The position numbers and the translations under genes were made by a program. A stretch of DNA of 64,000 nt from NCBI RefSeq assembly GCF_019352895.1, contig NZ_JAAAFX010000004.1:1784235-1848234 (forward strand), in the 5' to 3' direction. The DNA is from Variovorax boronicumulans. GTDB lineage: Bacteria > Pseudomonadota > Gammaproteobacteria > Burkholderiales > Burkholderiaceae_C. The notes beneath the pieces were generated by a model. The model saw only the letters and a program-made list of their open reading frames with translations. It ran no database searches and was not told the origin of the DNA. Within the stretch, counting starts at the first letter, position 1, and each line of letters begins with the position of its first letter. This document shows, piece by piece, positions 18,401-23,631 of this stretch.

Positions 18401-19609
18401 GATCGACACAATGCCTTTGAGCGTGAATCCGCCATCGGGATCGAAGTCAGCGTCGAAGACGACCGTTCGGCCGTTGCGGGTTTCGGTGACGGTGCCGGTG
18501 GTGCCATCGCGCGCGAAGCTTCCATCGTGAATCGATGTGCCCGTCGCATCGGTGGCGTGCAGCGTGCCGCTGCCATCGGGCCGCGTCGTAGTCGTGAGCG
18601 TCGACCCATCGTCGTAACGCTGGATAACGGCCGTCCTCAGGAGCACGCCAGCGCCATCGGTGACCGACGTGATGAACGACCCGTCTGTCTTGGCAACCGT
18701 ATCGCTTTTTTGGTAGATCGCGCCATCCGCATCGAAATCGAGATCGGTGCGGTCTCCGTTCTCGTAGACGATGCTCGCGCTCGACGAGTTGTCGTCGTAC
18801 ATCACCGGATCGGCCACCTCGTAGCCCATGGCGTTGTAGGTCTGGCGGGCGTGAGCGAGGTAGGCCTTGCCCTCATCCGTGTCTTTCAACTGCAGCGTTT
18901 TCAGCACGTACGCAAGGGCGGTCTCCCGGTACGAATGCCCGTCGTAGGCCGCCATCTCCTTGCATGAGTTGTCGACGATGTAGTTTGATCGCGCGGTGCC
19001 GGTCAGCCCCAGTCCGTCGGCCAGGCCTTCGAGGCGCGCGAATTCCTTGTACAAAGGATCGGTCGCGAGCGTGGCGCGGTTCGACGCGGTGTACTCGGAG
19101 TCCAACCCGGCAAGCTCCTTGCGGAAACGATAGGAGTCGTAGCGCGCGCCAGCTTCGTCTTTTAGCCATGATTCGACGTAGCGGTCGGCTCGGGCGGTGA
19201 GGGAGAGTCCGGCAGGGTTTTCGACGAGTTCCCGCGCGGCAGCACCACGTCCTCCGATGCGCAATTGAGCACCGTGACCCGCGCCTTCATGGTTCAAATC
19301 GTCCACAAACTGGAGGACATTGGCATCGCTGGCACGCGTCAAGTACCCTGCGTTGACCACGATGAAGCCCGGCCCTTTGGCATTGCCATGAGGATCCTGC
19401 TCGGGGTCGACATACATGGCATGCGCCCCCGCTGGAACGGCATCCGTATCAGTCGCCATCCGGATAACGGTTGCTCCATTCGCCAACGTCTGCCTCAAGG
19501 GCTCCAGCGAACTCATTGCCTGGTTGTTAAGCAATTCGAGTGCACGACTCAACAGCGAAGCATTCGCGTTGCCGAGTCGGGAAAAGACATTTTTATTGAT
19601 GGTTGTCAT
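12443..19609 (-). CDS. Giant RTX-type calcium-binding protein, predicted type I secretion substrate
   Basis: This 2388-residue protein starts at the ATG at 19609, with GAAGGA in front and the upstream lipoprotein stop two bases away. Regions: residues 1-230 are an unusual domain with HEGAGH at 107-112 (zincin-like but one residue too long). Residues about 640-672 form a hydrophobic Gly/Ala-rich stretch. An EF-hand-like module begins near 868 (DLDGNGIHVTG, DRDGDGVI). A cadherin-like domain spans about 1075-1165. A Gly-Asp/Glu-Thr/Glu-Ala/Glu-Gly linker covers about 1370-1475, then a second EF-hand-like module (DLNGNGFRF, DANNDGRIS). RTX nonapeptides (GGxGxDxxx) and haemolysin-related beta domains fill about 1655-2330. 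The uncleaved C-terminus fits a type I signal. It should fold outside the cell upon binding calcium. Adhesin, protease or toxin are all possible. Confidence 0.9.
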   Translation of the reverse strand: MTTINKNVFSRLGNANASLLSRALELLNNQAMSSLEPLRQTLANGATVIRMATDTDAVPAGAHAMYVDPEQDPHGNAKGPGFIVVNAGYLTRASDANVLQFVDDLNHEGAGHGAQLRIGGRGAAARELVENPAGLSLTARADRYVESWLKDEAGARYDSYRFRKELAGLDSEYTASNRATLATDPLYKEFARLEGLADGLGLTGTARSNYIVDNSCKEMAAYDGHSYRETALAYVLKTLQLKDTDEGKAYLAHARQTYNAMGYEVADPVMYDDNSSSASIVYENGDRTDLDFDADGAIYQKSDTVAKTDGSFITSVTDGAGVLLRTAVIQRYDDGSTLTTTTRPDGSGTLHATDATGTSIHDGSFARDGTTGTVTETRNGRTVVFDADFDPDGGFTLKGIVSIDGQPPLDAETVNAAFAELDVDLAGYWRGEGAGAVNQLIVAADAGDADGFAAVPGSEVGGADWYTSANAQRFGDALTSVQSLIAGLRSGKPLPIATGVFGIAASLLRHAELDANGAPVLDAQGRPILQSDSPLLADLSNALGTLNAAIGLRDALGRGDTLGAINSGAILAKNSLALMDKVLSSQIADLLANGSYEAAAQLVETQSFVNGAANGLAEAIPYLSLINAIAKGDEVGIVTSGLAILDLAGFAWAGPVGWVIAAVAIVYSLFQDDPEPAGTAIAVSNGDGERVHAQVAWAQDGGDAGALGAMNHLIGALEGTLTDAKGMGLIASRLPWLEFSGSGGEASYTLVWHDVETGAVFARSFDQDGNFIGVPGERAAPGDIALHGEVANSPDFFKGLPLQFIEAAFDAEAVAPIWMVKTVDAQIARGAALAGLTTLQRAQAQGQLRSTNPGDAAVSSSQVARPIVLDLDGNGIHVTGKEVSGGVLFDVDDDGFAEETDWIGPRDGILVLDRDGDGVIKGGHEMFSDSRVDMTQRGLHALDEIDANGDGLITASDEVFSHLKIWRDINHDGQIQDQELRTLAQRGIETLDIGAGTFTMGGVGRTMASTALKADSAGFLTQMAGNSLLIVEEGGAASLLPTSLYDFGKSGEASVRNAHTHASADGSVIAVDELMDGLEDTAIVVSVDQLLGNDHGAEALSFGALVSAAGGSAVFDAQRRTVTFTPLENFNGLATFSYSVVGASGQTSVATAVVDVVGVNDAPIAMSKTGTRLARWEDLVQTTVVDNSGDGANTVRYSVPGDAKLGSVVSGDGVVAFAPSSLGDISGWIGFKDGAMYWGSGETGVFSGPPSQWQLVSVDTPHQGAVTATDADGPSDTLSYRLVESTRNGVLSFDSRTGAWRYVHSAIGGADDAFVVRVSDSHGASTDLKVVVTNDDTGSGAWYGEGEGGPDGPGGDAGSATDGDASASADGDGDGDGDGDGDGDGDETETETETETETETETETETETETETETETETETETETETETETETETEAEAEAEAEAEAESEGEGEGEGEGEGGEGGEGGEGGEGGEGAPVVIDLNGNGFRFISSRESHAFYDFAGNGTRQRTGWISGADGLLAYDANNDGRISQRDEIRFKGYLPGAQTDLEGLRAFDTNKDGQLSAADEKWARFYIWQDADEDGLQTAGELLTLGQRGITSISLTSNQVASEVSGNTIYGIGKYTRVDGSVGLLDDVKFAGGTEQATSSPDDFVTAVEGGAAVSTGAGNDRIQGSDAADRIYAGAGNDKVWGAGGDDVIYGDSGDDVLDGGLGADQLWGGKGNDFILAGDGDDFVSGDDGNDSISGGDGDDLIYGGDGVDMLYGGAGNDWLYGGNGADRLQGDGGNDVFVVGNELDVVIEGVNGGIDTMVAYVTVRAARNVENVLLAGSDDIGAKGNVLDNALYGNQGDNLLDGGVGADFMSGGAGNDTYVVDNAGDVVLEFADGARPSDASPSGFGADNRPDPTGFNALGHEGFAGGQWGVDTVRAFLDYRLGANVENLELFGSARHGIGNDLDNVITANHAGNILEGGAGNDVLIGGDGADTLIGGVGNDALYGGQGDDTYLWGRHQGNDRIGERGGVDTIVLTDLNVEDIWVRRRPETGELVLFDKQTGQSLSFSSAIPAGTDGPAVIERVLFADGSAWSAADLQNAAQDNAGVYVGTLDSEFLEGDIGNDILDGGRGDDTLYGGGGNDTYRYRSGDGNDRIMEMGSDDCDTLELLDLNASDIRVAAGTGRADDRIIDRATGQAITLDLGLTPSPWNSPGYGVEQVRFADGTVWGTAQLKAAANADETLVGTAGADTLEGFGGNDVLDGGAGDDMLFGGAGDDTYLLTLGGGADRLVEDDATPDVVDTVQLGAGIAMDQLWMRQVGNDLQLSVIGTRDSMTVADWYLGNQHHVERIVTADGASILDSRIQALVDAMAGFAPPAAGQTTLPPDYRESLGQVIAANWQ
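15186..15502 (-). repeat. In-frame 6-bp and 9-bp tandem repeats encoding a dipeptide linker
   Basis: Read on the coding strand, the stretch gives about nine Gly-Asp pairs, 24 Glu-Thr pairs, several Glu-Ala and Glu-Gly pairs, and six Gly-Glu-Gly triplets. The Glu-Thr part is built of blocks with a uniform hexamer in each: nine units using ACG, six using ACT, then blocks using ACA, ACG and ACC. Block-wise codon uniformity is what slippage or unequal crossover produces. All units are multiples of three, so length can change without a frameshift. The product is a long, very acidic linker. Confidence 0.92.
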
Positions 19610-19611
19610 GG

Positions 19612-20385
19612 TTATTCCTTCGCTAGATATCGACCTTGAACAGTGATCGTTTGCACACAATTTGTAGAGTCAGGCTCTCTTTTTTGGTCAGGCGGATTCA
19701 CGCCGATCACGATGCTGAAACCCTGACCGATGTAACGTCCCGTCCTGCTCCAGTCGAAGAGCCCCCACACATAAGCGGGCGCCCAGATTCGGATGTCCGA
19801 ATGCACCGTTGTGTCACCGTTGATGAAGGTGGCACCGGTGTAGACCGCGAGTTCGTAGGGGTCGAGGCAGAACCCGCTCTGCGGAGGCGACGTCACCAAA
19901 GTCAGAACCTGCCGCCGCTCCCCGCCCGTATTGCGACCGTTATCAATGTAGTAACGCTGTTCAAGGTCAGATCCTTCTGGAAAACCTGAGACCAGCGCCA
20001 TATAGCGCGTACCGCTGACCACATACCGTTTGCTCAGATAGCCCATCTCCTCTTGCTTAAGCAGCCTCTCCGTCAACACGATTCCCATCTTCTTCTCGAC
20101 CTCCCGCACGTTCGGTGGTCGCTCCCCTTTGGGAAACAAGCTCAGCATGCTGTCGATCAACTGTTTGATCTCAGGAGGCCAGCGCTCCGCGATGCGCAGA
20201 TCGCGCGGGGGTAGCGGCGTCCCTTCGGGCTGGGGCACCAGCTTGGGTGGTGGCGTCAACTGGGTGGAGCGCGAGGCCTGAACAACATCGACCTCGGGCG
20301 GTGGGGGCATCGGCATTTGCGAGCACGCTGCAAGGAGTGCCCCGGCACCGCACAAAGACCAATTAAATCCGCTCAATCGCTTCAT
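19612..20385 (-). CDS. Outer-membrane-type lipoprotein paired with the giant RTX protein (cassette A)
   Basis: This 257-residue protein starts MKRLSGFNWSLCGAGALLAAC, a signal peptide with lipobox LAAC and lipidated Cys21. Ser follows the cysteine, which favours the outer membrane over inner membrane retention. A Pro-rich tether (PMPPPPEVDVV) follows, then a globular domain with two cysteines in the contexts SGFCLDPYELAVYTG and STNCVQTITVQ, possibly a disulfide. I recognise no named domain. Its stop lies two bases before the ATG of the giant RTX gene, and its last codons form that gene's ribosome binding site, so the two are obligately coupled. Damaged relatives lie immediately upstream. An immunity, anchoring or secretion-accessory role is inference. 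Confidence 0.82.
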   Translation of the reverse strand: MKRLSGFNWSLCGAGALLAACSQMPMPPPPEVDVVQASRSTQLTPPPKLVPQPEGTPLPPRDLRIAERWPPEIKQLIDSMLSLFPKGERPPNVREVEKKMGIVLTERLLKQEEMGYLSKRYVVSGTRYMALVSGFPEGSDLEQRYYIDNGRNTGGERRQVLTLVTSPPQSGFCLDPYELAVYTGATFINGDTTVHSDIRIWAPAYVWGLFDWSRTGRYIGQGFSIVIGVNPPDQKREPDSTNCVQTITVQGRYLAKE

Positions 20386-20414
20386 TCTTTTACTCCTTCA
20401 ATGCTGACGGTCAT
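20382..20414 (-). other. Ten-codon stub ORF, likely remnant of a large-protein gene
   Basis: An ATG placed exactly as the giant gene's ATG is placed in cassette A (stop TAA, CC, ATGAC) opens a frame encoding MTVSIEGVKE. It ends in TGA, which overlaps the ATG of the cassette A lipoprotein as ATGA. It has its own GGAAGAG ribosome binding site. It is best read as the two fused ends of a deleted large gene. A functional leader peptide for coupling is the alternative. Confidence 0.5.
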
Positions 20415-20416
20415 GG

Positions 20417-20521
20417 TTACTCTTCCGATGGATACGCTGATCGTGTGCACGCAGCTGGTCAGACCAGGCGCCCCTTTTGATCAGCCGGATTTACACCGGT
20501 CACGATGCGGAAACCCTGGCC
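20417..20521 (-). pseudogene. 3' remnant of a lipoprotein gene (cassette B)
   Basis: This piece is clearly related to the last 35 codons of the intact lipoprotein at 19612-20385. It reads GQGFRIVTGVNPADQK where the intact gene has GQGFSIVIGVNPPDQK. After a frameshift it continues SCVHTISV against TNCVQTITV, and it ends at a TAA in the same position relative to the next ATG. Everything 5' of it is lost: at about 20522 it is joined directly to a fragment of an unrelated coding region. It cannot make protein by itself. It shows that a second copy of the lipoprotein cassette once existed here. Confidence 0.8.
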
Positions 20522-20899
20522 TTCTCACACTCAGATTTATTTTTTCCGCCAGCGCGTTAGCCCTTGCCCTAAAAATCGGCGCGTCCTGTCTTTCGACCTC
20601 GAAATGCCCAAGCTCATGGGCCAAGACATTGAAAGTTTTTCGGGAGCCGACAGCAAATCGATAGAAAATTCCAAAAATCCTCTTGCATCCCCAAAAGGAA
20701 TATGGTAGGACGCTGCACCATCTTTCGCCAACGCCCTTACTTTTCCAGCAGCTTCGCTTTCCGCATATGCACGGATACTAGATTTCAGAGATTCGGATTT
20801 ATTAATCAACTCAATTGCGTCGTTTGAAATATTCAGAGCGCCGAACTTGCTCGCAGGGCCATTCAACCAAGCTAGCGATATTTTTTCAGTTGAGGTCAT
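20522..20899 (-). pseudogene. 5' fragment of a second large secreted-protein gene, frameshifted, with an HELGH motif
   Basis: The ATG at 20899, with GGGAG in front, opens a frame that runs 120 codons in its present state. From about codon 86 the frame loses sense, while the +2 frame reads KTFNVLAHELGHFEVERQD. Adding one A to the A5 run near 20635-20645 would join SAPE directly to KTFNVLAHELGHF. The restored frame keeps an HExxH zinc-binding motif at 20604-20618 and then breaks at about 20522, where a lipoprotein gene remnant begins. The N-terminal stretch AIELINKSESL resembles ALELLNNQAMSSL of the giant RTX protein. It looks like the start of a paralogous large gene, truncated by a deletion. 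The base composition here is distinctly AT-richer than the flanks. Confidence 0.72.
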
Positions 20900-20941
20900 T
20901 TTTACTCCCGGATCTATTTATTTTCCGAACGAATGAGATTT

Positions 20942-21638
20942 TTAAAACCCCATGGTTACATAGTCCACGCAATTGTTATGATAGAAATAGAGCCCAACTC
21001 GCCCTTTAGCTCCATCCGCAAACCTGATTTTTTGATAAATCAAGCCGGGAACCGAACGTCTGGGCGTAACTGTTTCGCCTTCAAACGAACCTGCTATAGG
21101 CGCGACGATGTGTGGCGGAGCTATCACAAATTCTTCGCCAAACCCTGACACAACCTGATCAACATCAAGACATGACACACTTGAATTCAGAAGAAACCCA
21201 AGATATCGTCTTGTGGCTTGTTGATCCTGCAGATTGCTTTTTGAGTACTCGATGCTCTCGACACCTCGATAAGCGGAACCAACCTCCTTCGAATTTGCCG
21301 AGACCGCACGCACCCCCCCATTTCATCTGGTAAACGCCATACTCCTTCAGCCCCATCGTCTCTCCAAAAAGGCGCCTCGGCTCCTCAAGATCGTCATTCG
21401 TCACGATGCGGCGAATTAATTCAATGATTGGAATTTCTTTCTTCGGTACATCATTTGAAGGCTCAGGCTTTTCTTTCGCACCAACGCTCTCTAGCACTGC
21501 TTCCTTCAAAACGAGAGGGGAGTGCACCGTCCGTACGGAATCGACGTCGAGTTGCATGTGCAACGGTGCTTGCGAGCACGCCGGGAGAAGCGCTGCAACG
21601 CAAGTCAACGCTCCAATGAGTCCGCAAAACTGCTTCAT
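20942..21638 (-). pseudogene. Lipoprotein gene (cassette C) frameshifted at a G7 tract; possibly phase-variable
   Basis: The ATG at 21638 overlaps the hydrolase stop as ATGA. The protein begins MKQFCGLIGALTCVAALLPAC, a lipobox with Cys21 followed by Ser-Gln, just as in the intact cassette A lipoprotein. The present frame goes on to 157 residues, ending at 21165. At a run of seven G (C at 21313-21319 on the plus strand) the sense clearly passes to another frame reading RAVSANSKEVGSAYRGVES through to a stop at 20942. With six G the product would be 231 residues. It has the two family cysteines in the contexts SVSCLDVDQVV and NNCVDYVTMGF, matching the intact paralogue. It is either a slip-strand switch or a dead gene. 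Confidence 0.75.
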
Positions 21639-22525
21639 TTGCCAACACCTCCTCGTGGCGCAACAAAGCCCAGCCCATCCAGAAATGCCCGCACCCTGGG
21701 CTGCCAGACCTCCGGGAATCGGACGAAGAGCGAATGCCCGTCTTCACCCAGCGCCGGGAACTGCTCGAACTCGCCGACACCGCCCGCGTCCTTGAAGGCC
21801 TGGAACCATTCGCGGGGGTACTTGGCCCCCAGGTACTGATCGTTCTCGGTATAGATCCAGAGCGTGGGCACCCGGGCCGTCTTGCCATAGGAACCGAAGA
21901 GGCGTTCCATGACTTGCGGTCCGCAGGGCCGCTGCGGCCGGGTCTTCGGATTGCCGCCGCCACCGCCAGCGACGTTGATCACCGCCACGACGCCCGTAAT
22001 GCGCTGCGCCGCCGCTGCGATGGCGGTGGTGCCCCCAAACGATTGACCCGCAATGACGACACGCTCCCGGTCCACGTCAGGCCGGCTGCGGACGGCCTCC
22101 AGCACCGCGACGGTCTGCGCAAGGGATGCGGCATAGCCGGGTTCGTAGCGCTTGGTGTTGCAGTTGCCGGTGTCTTCCACGTCCTCGCCTCCCGTGTCTC
22201 CGTAGCCGATGCGGGTCGGCACGGCCACGATGAAGCCCTGTGCGACGAAGTAGCGCGACGCCTTGAGATATTTCGCGCGCCCCATCGCGGCGCGTTCGGT
22301 GGCCTCCGCCGAGCGGCCATGGTTCAACACCAGCACGGGTGCGGGTGTGGGGTTGCTGTCGTCCCGAAAAACAGTGACCTTGATGGACTGCGCGATCGTC
22401 TTGCCATAGCTGTCGCTGACCTGAACGGGCAGGTCCATCTGCTCCTCGATCCATTTGGCCCGGGCAGGCGCCGATGCGGCGAAATACAGCACGACGGCGC
22501 AGCCGATGGCAATGAGCTTTCTCAT
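21635..22525 (-). CDS. Exported alpha/beta hydrolase (dienelactone hydrolase-like)
   Basis: This 296-residue protein has a signal peptide (cleavage near SAPARA) and an alpha/beta hydrolase fold. VLVLNHGRS near residue 67 forms the oxyanion strand, GQSFGG near residue 160 is the nucleophile elbow with the catalytic serine, and GEDGHSLF near the end supplies the histidine. It should act in the periplasm on an ester or similar bond; the substrate is unknown. Its ATG overlaps the upstream gene's stop and its own stop overlaps the next lipoprotein's ATG, both as ATGA. It is therefore part of the secretion operon, not a bystander. Maturation of the secreted protein, lipid or envelope is a possible target. 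Confidence 0.82.
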   Translation of the reverse strand: MRKLIAIGCAVVLYFAASAPARAKWIEEQMDLPVQVSDSYGKTIAQSIKVTVFRDDSNPTPAPVLVLNHGRSAEATERAAMGRAKYLKASRYFVAQGFIVAVPTRIGYGDTGGEDVEDTGNCNTKRYEPGYAASLAQTVAVLEAVRSRPDVDRERVVIAGQSFGGTTAIAAAAQRITGVVAVINVAGGGGGNPKTRPQRPCGPQVMERLFGSYGKTARVPTLWIYTENDQYLGAKYPREWFQAFKDAGGVGEFEQFPALGEDGHSLFVRFPEVWQPRVRAFLDGLGFVAPRGGVGK

Positions 22526-23631
22526 GGTTCTTTCCGGGGTGGTTGAAGCGCGGCGATGGCTGTACCCAGCTGCTTCAGGGCATCGAAGGTGGCGGTGGCG
22601 GCAATCCGCGACAGCATCGCGTCCTTCATCTGCTCCGTCTCGAGCAGCAACCAGGCGGTGGCATCCATCTCGGTGAGCGTGTCCTTGGCAGCCGCGACCA
22701 AGGACATGCCGCGGGCAGCCGCATAGCTCTTGAGCGTCGACCCATCGATGCCGGGCGGCAACGCACCGCCTGCGGCAATGACGGACTGCGCAACACGCCC
22801 GCGGTGCTTGAGCACGATGTCGTCCAACAGGTAGTGCGACACGCAGGGGCGCCGCAGGTCGTTGATCTTTTCTCGGAGCTGCACCCTCAGCCGTAGTTGC
22901 TCGGCAGCCAATTCGCGAGGCAGCAGGGCGGCTTGTTTCTGCTGAGGAGTCGTATGAGAAGGCCGAATGGCATGAAGCGCATTCAGCTCCGGCGCCAGCT
23001 CATTCAGCAGACGCCCACGAAGTTCGATCAGCGCATCGTGCGTTTCCGCTTTTTCGATGGCGGCCTTGAGGGATTCGCGCAGTTGCTCGGTCTGCCGGAG
23101 CATTCGATGTTCCGCCGCGTGCAGTTCGCTCACCCGATGCGCCATTTCTCGCACAGAGCAGTTCTTCACCGCCGCCGACGCCACGAGGAAGCCGTCATCG
23201 GGAGGACTGATATTGGCGTCGAGCAGCATGTGAGCCTCGGCGAGCTTGGCCTCCCGGACCTTTTCACCCGAGATGCAGGAGGCCCCAAACGGTCGCCGCA
23301 CGGCATCGATCTTCTCGCGAAGCAGTTTGACGAGCGCTTCCTTGTTGTGGTGCAGAAGCGAATCGATTTCCCGCTTTTTCTGGCCGGCGCCGGCATCGGC
23401 GAAGTCGTGACCATTGAAGCGCCAACGCCAGCAGTTGCGAAGCGTCATCCCCTTCGGAAGCTGGCCGCGGTAAGGGCTGACGTAGTACCAATCGCCCTCG
23501 CGGGGTGGCGCGTAGTCGGCGTCGTCGGTGAAGTAGACGACCCGGTGGGACTTGACCTGACTCACGACCCACCAGTCGGACTGGCCAACGGTTGCGTTCG
23601 ACAGGGCCTGAGGCTCGGAATCAGTTGTCAT
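22522..23631 (-). CDS. Protein of unknown function with an internal duplication
   Basis: This 369-residue protein is not recognised. It has no signal peptide and no membrane segment. The first 90 residues are rich in aromatic residues (WWVVSQVKSHRVVYF, WRWRFNGHDF). The rest consists of two related units of about 120 residues, mostly helical. One starts LLREKIDAVRRPFG and ends DALIELRGRLLNELAPE; the other starts LREKINDLRRPC and ends DALKQLGTAIAALQPP. The middle parts share little sequence, so the duplication is old. The ATG at 23631 overlaps the preceding fusion gene by 11 bases and its stop overlaps the hydrolase ATG as ATGA. A cytoplasmic role such as chaperone or adaptor for the RTX substrate would fit, but nothing proves it. 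Confidence 0.7.
   Translation of the reverse strand: MTTDSEPQALSNATVGQSDWWVVSQVKSHRVVYFTDDADYAPPREGDWYYVSPYRGQLPKGMTLRNCWRWRFNGHDFADAGAGQKKREIDSLLHHNKEALVKLLREKIDAVRRPFGASCISGEKVREAKLAEAHMLLDANISPPDDGFLVASAAVKNCSVREMAHRVSELHAAEHRMLRQTEQLRESLKAAIEKAETHDALIELRGRLLNELAPELNALHAIRPSHTTPQQKQAALLPRELAAEQLRLRVQLREKINDLRRPCVSHYLLDDIVLKHRGRVAQSVIAAGGALPPGIDGSTLKSYAAARGMSLVAAAKDTLTEMDATAWLLLETEQMKDAMLSRIAATATFDALKQLGTAIAALQPPRKEP

Noticed and set aside
20537..20899. A genuine 120-residue small protein
   Set aside because: The last third is basic and low in sense, while the neighbouring frame continues with a coherent HELGH-containing sequence, so the frame is better explained as a frameshifted fragment.
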